64,000 bases of DNA from assembly GCF_030866765.1 (NCBI RefSeq), contig NZ_CP133017.1, forward strand, positions 2,524,001 through 2,588,000, read 5' to 3'. Numbering within the stretch: the first letter of the stretch is position 1; every line of letters starts with the position of its first letter. Origin of the DNA: Paenibacillus silvisoli (GTDB lineage: Bacteria > Bacillota > Bacilli > Paenibacillales > Paenibacillaceae). Both the position numbers and the translations under genes were made by a program. Under the pieces are notes generated by a model, which saw only the letters and a list, made by a program, of their open reading frames with translations, was not told where the DNA came from and searched no databases. Positions 59,060 through 64,000 of the stretch are shown here, in pieces.

Positions 59060-59566
59060 ATGGAGATCAATGTTCGGGATTTAGCAGCCAAAGGAGCGAA
59101 AGTTCCGTTTCAGACCAGCTTAAACGCCGACTGGCTGCAGCAGGTTCGTAAAGACATCATTAGCGCCAGCCCGATCGATGTCAAAATGACGGCATGGGGC
59201 GAAGAAGGTATTGCCCATGTGGAGGGTGAGCTGACCGCGGATGTCGAGCTTGCATGCTCGCGGTGCTTGGAGCCGACGAAACAGCATGTGGTTGTCCCGT
59301 TTCACGAGCGGTTTAAGCCGGAAGCGGCGATGAACGGTTCGGAAGAAGAAGATATCATTCCGGTGGATGAGGACAAGCTTGAGTTTGAGCCGTTTCTCGA
59401 AGAAATGCTGATGCTCGCTTTGCCTTTCGTACCGCTGTGCGCGGAAGACTGCAAGGGTCTTTGCCACTCCTGCGGCACCAACTTAAATGAGCAAAAGTGC
59501 GGATGCAATACGGATCGGATCGATCCGAGGCTGGCCGCTTTGAAGGACTTGTTTCCGAAGCAATGA
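59060..59566 (+). CDS. yceD: DUF177 (YceD/YlbN) family protein
   Basis: Small protein tied to 23S rRNA and L32 expression in bacteria, always next to rpmF. Seen: WLQQVRKDIISASPIDVKMTAW, the CSRC pair (CSRCLEPT, about residues 71-78) and a C-terminal zinc-ribbon-like CAEDCKGLCHSCGTNLN...CGC. 168 aa. GGAGTGAT precedes ATG 59060; the frame extends a little upstream without SD. 33 nt before rpmF. Confidence 0.9.
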   Translation: MEINVRDLAAKGAKVPFQTSLNADWLQQVRKDIISASPIDVKMTAWGEEGIAHVEGELTADVELACSRCLEPTKQHVVVPFHERFKPEAAMNGSEEEDIIPVDEDKLEFEPFLEEMLMLALPFVPLCAEDCKGLCHSCGTNLNEQKCGCNTDRIDPRLAALKDLFPKQ

Positions 59567-59599
59567 GGAAGCCCGAATTCTGTGAAGGAGGTGGGAAAC

Positions 59600-59773
59600 A
59601 TGGCAGTACCACAACGTAGAACATCCAAAACACGTCGTGACAAACGCCGCACGCATTTCAAACTGGCGGTGCCGGGTATGGTTAAATGCGAGCAATGCGG
59701 AGAGTTGAAATTGGCTCACCGTGTATGTAAAGTTTGCGGAACTTACAAAGCGAGAGAGATCATTAAACAATAG
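59600..59773 (+). CDS. rpmF: 50S ribosomal protein L32
   Basis: 57 aa: [21 protein letters not shown] start, then a zinc ribbon with CEQC and CKVC pairs. The four-Cys (zinc-binding) form. AAGGAGGTG (59585-59593) sets ATG 59600. Followed by a terminator. Confidence 0.97.
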   Translation: MAVPQRRTSKTRRDKRRTHFKLAVPGMVKCEQCGELKLAHRVCKVCGTYKAREIIKQ

Positions 59774-59787
59774 TCATAAGCGCATAA

Positions 59788-59823
59788 ATAGTACTTCATC
59801 CCGCGATGAGGTGCTATTTTTTT
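59788..59823 (+). terminator. Terminator of yceD-rpmF
   Basis: 12-bp stem with two wobbles (59788-59799 with 59806-59817), loop CCCGCG, then T-run to 59823. Confidence 0.9.
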
Positions 59824-59861
59824 GCGTAATGGGCCGGTGAACATTGCGCGATGGGGCATTC

Positions 59862-59892
59862 TTCTATATACTATTAGTACCTGGTTATAATA
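59862..59892 (+). promoter_or_regulatory. fapR promoter with FapR operator
   Basis: ATTAGTACCTGGTTATAAT (59873-59891) closely matches the FapR operator consensus TTAGTACCTGNTANTAA. Its right half contains the -10 TATAAT (59886-59891); a weak -35 (TTCTAT, 59862-59867) lies 18 bp upstream. This predicts malonyl-CoA-responsive autorepression of the fapR-plsX-fabH-fabD operon. Confidence 0.85.
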
Positions 59893-59971
59893 GCTGATTG
59901 TAAGCAGCATGGCCCATTCGCGGTGTGAGATCATTATCCGAAGTACATACTTAGAACATCAGGCAAAGGTG

Positions 59972-60580
59972 GTGCGGACCATCGAACGTCTTCCGAAACG
60001 ACAAAGGCACCAGCTTCTCACGAGCCTTATCGAGGATAATCCGTTCATTACGGATCAGGAGCTGACACGTCAGTTGAAAGTTAGCATCCAAACGGTGCGG
60101 CTAGACCGTCTGGAGCTTGGCATACCCGAGCTGCGGGAACGAATGAAGCTGATGGCGGAACGTTCGTATGACGCCGTTCGTTCATTGCCGCTTCATGAGG
60201 TTATCGGAGATATCGTCGATTTGCAGCTGGATCATAGCGGCATCTCGATATTTGAGATTAAAGAAGAACATGTATTTTCAAGAACCGGCATCGCCCGCGG
60301 ACATCATGTCTTTGCTCAAGCGAACTCACTTGCGGTAGCGGTGATTAACGACGAAATTGCTTTGACGGCGACAGCCGATATCCGGTTCGTGCGATCGGTT
60401 AAGCTCGGCGAGAAATGCATCGCCAAGGCTTACGTCCGTTCCGGCGGAAGAAGCAAGGCAAAGGTTGAGGTTTGCTCGTACGTAGGCGACGAATTGGCGT
60501 TCCAAGGCCATTTCGTCATCTACCGTTCCGCTGGCGAGTCGGGCATCGAAGGAGGAATGGATGGTGCGGATCGCAATTGA
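59972..60580 (+). CDS. fapR: Fatty acid and phospholipid biosynthesis regulator FapR
   Basis: Repressor released by malonyl-CoA. Seen: N-terminal HTH ([43 protein letters not shown]), linker helix, and a hot-dog effector domain ([41 protein letters not shown]). GTG 59972 (202 aa) matches the B. subtilis start best; ATG 59909 would add 21 residues but sits only about 11 nt from the predicted transcript start and lacks an SD. Overlaps plsX by 20 nt. FapR operator lies at 59873. Confidence 0.93.
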   Translation: MRTIERLPKRQRHQLLTSLIEDNPFITDQELTRQLKVSIQTVRLDRLELGIPELRERMKLMAERSYDAVRSLPLHEVIGDIVDLQLDHSGISIFEIKEEHVFSRTGIARGHHVFAQANSLAVAVINDEIALTATADIRFVRSVKLGEKCIAKAYVRSGGRSKAKVEVCSYVGDELAFQGHFVIYRSAGESGIEGGMDGADRN

Positions 60581-61553
60581 TGCGATGGGGGGCGACCACG
60601 CTCCTGCCCTAATCGTGCAGGGAGCAGTGGAAGCGGCGCTGGAATGGCCGGCTCTGCAGCTTTTACTCGTGGGAGATACGGCGCAGATTGAGGCGCATCT
60701 TGGCGCCAAACGGCCGTCCAATATTGAAATTATTCACGCGGACGACGTGATCGGTCCCGATGACGAGCCGGTCAAAGCCGTGCGCCGGAAGAAAAATTCT
60801 TCGATGGTCATGGCCGGCCAGCTCGTCCGCGAAGGCAAAGCGGATGCGATGCTTTCGGCAGGCAACACCGGCGCGCTCATGACGACAGGCCTGCTTGTCG
60901 TCGGCCGGATGGAAGGGATCGAGCGGCCTGCGCTCGTTACGATGCTGCCGACGATGGACGATAAAGGCGTTCTGGCGCTCGACCTTGGCGCGAACATGGA
61001 CGCGAAGCCCGAGCATTTGCTGCAGTATGCCATTATGGGCAGCATTTATCGCAGTAAAATGAACGGCATGGAAAAGCCGCGCGTCGGCTTGTTAAACGTC
61101 GGAACGGAAGCGATGAAGGGCAATGAGCTGACGAAGGCGGCGTATGAGCTGTTGGAGACGGCGCCGATACATTTTATCGGCAACGTGGAAGCGCGTGACG
61201 TGCTCCTGCGCAACTGCGACGTTCTTATCTGCGACGGCTTCGCGGGCAACATTATGCTGAAAGCGATGGAGGGCACGGCGGGGACGCTGTTCAAAACGAT
61301 CCGCGACGTGTTCACCAGCTCGTTGATGGCGAAAATCGCCGCGGCCATCGTACAGCCGAAGCTTCGGCAGCTCAAGAACAAAATGGATTACAAGGAGCAC
61401 GGCGGCGCGCCGCTTCTCGGCGTGAACGGACTCGTGGTCAAATGCCACGGCTCCTCCGACGTGAAGGCTGTGAAAAATGCCGTGCGCCAAGCGAAATTAG
61501 CAATCGAGAGCAGCTTGATATCATCCATTGCAGCGGAAATTAGCAGGAAGTGA
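60561..61553 (+). CDS. plsX: Phosphate acyltransferase PlsX
   Basis: Makes acyl-phosphate from acyl-ACP for phospholipid synthesis. Seen: [55 protein letters not shown], and [12 protein letters not shown]. 330 aa. AAGGAGG (60549-60555) is 5 nt from ATG 60561 and 8 nt from GTG 60564; the latter gives the usual [10 protein letters not shown] start. Overlaps fabH upstream signals by few nt. Confidence 0.95.
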   Translation: MVRIAIDAMGGDHAPALIVQGAVEAALEWPALQLLLVGDTAQIEAHLGAKRPSNIEIIHADDVIGPDDEPVKAVRRKKNSSMVMAGQLVREGKADAMLSAGNTGALMTTGLLVVGRMEGIERPALVTMLPTMDDKGVLALDLGANMDAKPEHLLQYAIMGSIYRSKMNGMEKPRVGLLNVGTEAMKGNELTKAAYELLETAPIHFIGNVEARDVLLRNCDVLICDGFAGNIMLKAMEGTAGTLFKTIRDVFTSSLMAKIAAAIVQPKLRQLKNKMDYKEHGGAPLLGVNGLVVKCHGSSDVKAVKNAVRQAKLAIESSLISSIAAEISRK

Positions 61554-61561
61554 GTGGGACT

Positions 61562-62548
61562 ATGCAGCTACATCCCGTAGGCATTATCGGCACTGGCAAA
61601 TACGTGCCGGAACGAGTATTGACGAACAAAGATTTGGAGCAAATGGTCGAGACGAACGACGAATGGATCGTCACGCGCACCGGCATGCGGGAGCGCCGCA
61701 TCGCGGCTCCGGAACAGGCGACGTCCGATTTGGCGCTGCATGCTTCCAAGCTGGCGCTTGAAGCGGCCGGCATTACGGCGGAAGAACTGGATTTGATCGT
61801 TGTTGCGACGATTACGCCCGATATGTTCTTCCCATCGACGGCTTGCTTGCTCCAGGAAAAGCTCGGCGCGAAAAAAGCGGCCGCTTTCGACTTGTCGGCA
61901 GCTTGCTCCGGCTTCATTTACGGCCTTGCGACGGCTTCCAATATGATCGCGACGGGCATGTACAAACATGTTCTTGTCGTCGGCGCGGAAACGTTGTCTC
62001 GCATCACGGACTACACGGACCGCAACACTTGCATTCTGTTCGGTGACGGCGCAGGCGCGGTTGTTCTTGGCCAAGTGCCGGAAGGCCGCGGCTTCAAGTC
62101 GTTCGAGCTGGGCGCGGACGGCGCCGGCGGCGAGCTGCTGAAGGTGTGCGGCGGCGGTTCCAGAACGCCATCCTCGCCGGAAAGCATCGCGAACAAGCAG
62201 CATTTCATTTATATGGCCGGCAACGAGGTGTACAAGTTCGCCGTGCGCATCATGGGCAATGCAGCCGAAGAGGCACTCCGCAAAGCGGGCATCGACAAAG
62301 GCGAAATCGACCTGCTGATCCCGCATCAAGCGAATATCCGCATCATTCAGTCGGCGTTGAACCGTCTGAATTTGCCGGAAGAGAAATGCATGATCAACTT
62401 GGATAAGTACGGCAACGTATCGGCCGCATCCATTCCGATCGCGCTCGCGGAAGCCGTTGAAGGCAACCGCGTGAAGGAAGGCGACTGCATGGTACTGGTC
62501 GGCTTCGGCGGCGGCTTGACTTGGGGCGCATCCGTCCTGATCTGGTAA
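61562..62548 (+). CDS. fabH: Beta-ketoacyl-ACP synthase III
   Basis: Starts fatty acid chains by condensing an acyl-CoA primer with malonyl-ACP. Seen: GIIGTGKYVPERVLTNKDLE, TRTGMRERRIA, catalytic Cys in LSAACSGFIYGL, His in IPHQANIRII and Asn in KYGNVSAASIP; C-terminal GFGGGLTWGASVL. 328 aa from ATG 61562; GTG 61550 is in frame. Sits 8 nt after plsX. Confidence 0.96.
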   Translation: MQLHPVGIIGTGKYVPERVLTNKDLEQMVETNDEWIVTRTGMRERRIAAPEQATSDLALHASKLALEAAGITAEELDLIVVATITPDMFFPSTACLLQEKLGAKKAAAFDLSAACSGFIYGLATASNMIATGMYKHVLVVGAETLSRITDYTDRNTCILFGDGAGAVVLGQVPEGRGFKSFELGADGAGGELLKVCGGGSRTPSSPESIANKQHFIYMAGNEVYKFAVRIMGNAAEEALRKAGIDKGEIDLLIPHQANIRIIQSALNRLNLPEEKCMINLDKYGNVSAASIPIALAEAVEGNRVKEGDCMVLVGFGGGLTWGASVLIW

Positions 62549-62611
62549 TAACAGCGAAAGCTGCGCACTTATTGCTGATTTCCTTACATTCATCATCATT
62601 CGGAGGTGCAG

Positions 62612-63544
62612 TTGCGCTTGAGTAAAATCGCATTTGTATTTCCCGGCCAAGGTGCACAAGCCGTAGGCATGGGTAAAGACGTATATGAAGCGTTCGACGC
62701 GTCCAAAGCGGTCATCGACGCAGCGGACGAAGCGCTTGGCTTCAAGCTGAGCGACATTATTTTCAACGGTCCGGAGGAGCAGCTGAAGCAAACCGCGAAT
62801 ACGCAGCCGGCTCTATTGGCTGTCAGCGTCGCGTTGCTGGAAGCGCTGAAAGACCGCGGCTTGAAGCCGGACTTCGTCGCAGGCCACAGCCTGGGCGAAT
62901 ACAGCGCGCTTGTCGCTGCGGGCACGCTCTCTTATCAAGACGCGGTTCGCACCGTTCGTGCGCGCGGCGAATTTATGGAGCAAGCGGTTCCGAGCGGCCA
63001 AGGCGCGATGGCGGCTGTGCTTGGCGCGGAACGCGAAGCGCTTGCGGCGCTTTGCTCGGCTGTATCCGCTGAAGTCAGCGCGGTCGAGCTCGCCAACGTG
63101 AACTGCCCGGGACAAATCGTCGTATCCGGCACCGCGGCAGGCGTACAAGCCGTAGTCGAGCGCGGCAAAGAAGCGGGCGCGAAGCGCGTCATTCCGCTCG
63201 AAGTGAGCGGACCGTTCCACTCGTCGCTCATGAAGCCGGCAGCGGAGCGTCTCGAAGGCGTTCTCGCATCCGTGACGCTGAACGACGCGGCCGTGCCGGT
63301 TATCGCCAACGTAACGGCGAAGCCGGTGACAAGCGCGGACGAAATCCGCAAGCTGCTGGCGGAGCAAGTGTATTCGCCGGTGCTGTGGGAGGATAGCGTG
63401 CGCTATTTGATCGAGCAGGGCGTGGACACGTTTGTCGAAATCGGTTCGGGCACCGTTCTTGCGGGCCTGATCAAGAAGATCGACAAGTCCGTCAATATCA
63501 TTTCCATCAATAGCTTGGAGTCGCTGAAAGCGGCTGTGCTTTAG
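62612..63544 (+). CDS. fabD: Malonyl-CoA:ACP transacylase
   Basis: Loads malonyl onto ACP. Seen: AFVFPGQGAQAVGMG, catalytic Ser in VAGHSLGEYSAL, GAMAAVLG, and the catalytic His in VSGPFHSSLM. 310 aa from TTG 62612, 5 nt after GGAGG; TTG 62618 gives the textbook MSKIAF start but with 11-nt spacing, and GTG 62606 lies inside the SD. fabG, expected directly after, is not seen in the remaining 456 bp. Confidence 0.95.
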   Translation: MRLSKIAFVFPGQGAQAVGMGKDVYEAFDASKAVIDAADEALGFKLSDIIFNGPEEQLKQTANTQPALLAVSVALLEALKDRGLKPDFVAGHSLGEYSALVAAGTLSYQDAVRTVRARGEFMEQAVPSGQGAMAAVLGAEREALAALCSAVSAEVSAVELANVNCPGQIVVSGTAAGVQAVVERGKEAGAKRVIPLEVSGPFHSSLMKPAAERLEGVLASVTLNDAAVPVIANVTAKPVTSADEIRKLLAEQVYSPVLWEDSVRYLIEQGVDTFVEIGSGTVLAGLIKKIDKSVNIISINSLESLKAAVL

Positions 63545-63577
63545 TACGCCGCAGGCGTTGAAAGTAGGGTCAAGGCG

Positions 63578-63755
63578 TCTAACGGACATAAAGGTCCATT
63601 AGACGACCGCAAGCTCGTAAATTCGAATCTAACGGACAAAAATGTCCGTTAGAAGCGAAAATCGGGATATTCTCACCAAAAATAAGGTTTTAACGGACAT
63701 CCATGTCCGTTAAAATCCGGATTTGGCGCGTTTCGTGCGCTAACGGACGCCAGCC
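63578..63755. repeat. Array of TAACGGACA...TGTCCGTTA palindromes
   Basis: Three 26-bp palindromes, TCTAACGGACAT/A...TGTCCGTTAGA-like, at 63578-63603, 63628-63653 and 63689-63714, and a half unit GCTAACGGACGCC from 63739. Start spacing is 50, 61 and 50 bp. The middle palindrome is perfect apart from its loop. Confidence 0.88.
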
Positions 63756-63785
63756 GAAGGCGCAGGCTGATCATCTCCCGCGCCT

Positions 63786-63827
63786 AAGGTAAAGCGGGTC
63801 CCGTCAGGGACGTAAAGCGAGCACGAG
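63786..63827 (+). repeat. 42-bp hairpin repeat, copy 1
   Basis: AAGGTAAAGCGGGTCCC, loop GTCA, GGGACGTAAAGCGAG. Stem GTCCC/GGGAC. Repeated 124 bp downstream. Confidence 0.75.
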
Positions 63828-63909
63828 CACTCACCCCCGCCGAGGCGTCTCTGTGCCGTCCCACGTTATCATGTGTCTCGAAGAGACAACAGGTAGCTAA
63901 ACGGCGCTC

Positions 63910-63951
63910 AAAGTAGAGCGGGTCCCGAATGGGACGTAAAGCGAGGACTAG
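63910..63951 (+). repeat. 42-bp hairpin repeat, copy 2
   Basis: AAAGTAGAGCGGGTCCC, loop GAAT, GGGACGTAAAGCGAG. Differs from copy 1 by a few bases, mostly in the loop. Confidence 0.75.
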
Positions 63952-64000
63952 CCCCAACAACACTCACGAGCGGTTCTCTGCAACTCCGACGTTCTACCAT

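Larger units (their letters stand above)
63545..64000. other. Repeat-filled, gene-free window end after fabD
   Basis: No gene or terminator recognised. Contains a TAACGGAC palindrome array (63578-63755) and two copies of a 42-bp hairpin repeat (63786-63827, 63910-63951). These separate fabD from whatever follows. Confidence 0.6.

Overview
The window reads as a Gram-positive, endospore-forming member of the Bacillales, most probably Paenibacillus or a close relative. The evidence is gene order and content. The blocks hisC-tyrA, ypiF-qcrABC-ypjA-ypjB-ypjC-ypjD-dapB-mgsA-bshB1-bshA-cca-birA-panBCD-dinG, ypmB, asnS-dnaD and rsmD-coaD-ylbJ-ylbM-yceD-rpmF-fapR-plsX-fabH-fabD all recall Bacillus subtilis. 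Bacillithiol genes, the sporulation-linked proteins YpjB and YlbJ, strong Shine-Dalgarno (SD) sites and frequent TTG/GTG starts fit as well. Base composition is moderately GC-rich in genes and AT-rich in promoters. No rRNA, tRNA, CRISPR array or prophage block was found.

Layout. 0.1-2.3 kb: end of an aromatic/histidine operon. 2.3-6.5 kb: an ECF sigma/anti-sigma pair, a histidine phosphatase, a winged-helix-type protein and an IDEAL-domain protein, with a possibly structured RNA between the last two. 6.6-9.4 kb: cytochrome b6c complex. 9.5-18.7 kb: a housekeeping run (lysine, methylglyoxal, bacillithiol, CCA addition, biotin). 18.7-25.7 kb: pantothenate operon behind an attenuator-like leader, then dinG and rex. 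25.7-35.4 kb: mtaD, ypmB, a small membrane protein paired with a compact FtsH-like protease, hbd-ackA, asnS-dnaD, and a sugar-nucleotide dehydratase homologue that lacks its catalytic tyrosine. 35.5-40.3 kb: accessory genes (Fur family, beta-lactamase fold, permease, glucosaminidase, small membrane proteins). 40.3-42.3 kb: a DoxX/pirin/quinone-reductase cluster behind two identical-geometry 17-bp palindromes. 42.7-44.7 kb: hydroxyacid dehydrogenase with LrgAB. 44.9-51.9 kb: a membrane parvulin and the oppABCDF operon. 51.9-53.5 kb: an IS1182-type element inserted in the opp terminator. 53.6-54.2 kb: a symmetric array of short repeats. 54.2-63.5 kb: arginase, rsmD, coaD, ylbJ, ylbM, and the yceD-rpmF and fapR-plsX-fabH-fabD lipid operons, followed by further intergenic repeats to the window end.

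How the parts fit. Most genes are tightly packed, with 4-nt ATGA overlaps typical of translationally coupled operons. Interest concentrates at the seams: (1) the DoxX/pirin/WrbA cluster looks like a quinone- or electrophile-responsive operon of the YodB/CatR type; (2) the small anchored protein plus hairpin-anchored FtsH-like protease could be a protease whose extracytoplasmic domain is supplied in trans; (3) the IS1182 transposase is split exactly at an A AAA AAG slippery heptamer; (4) two intergenic arrays share a TAACGG-headed unit and 50-bp spacing; (5) several promoters are paired or duplicated in unusual ways (tandem duplicated promoter module before the beta-lactamase-fold gene, divergent promoters sharing their -35 boxes at ylbM/yceD). 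Starts were chosen from SD position and homologue length. All names rest on recognition of sequence motifs and synteny; no database search was run.
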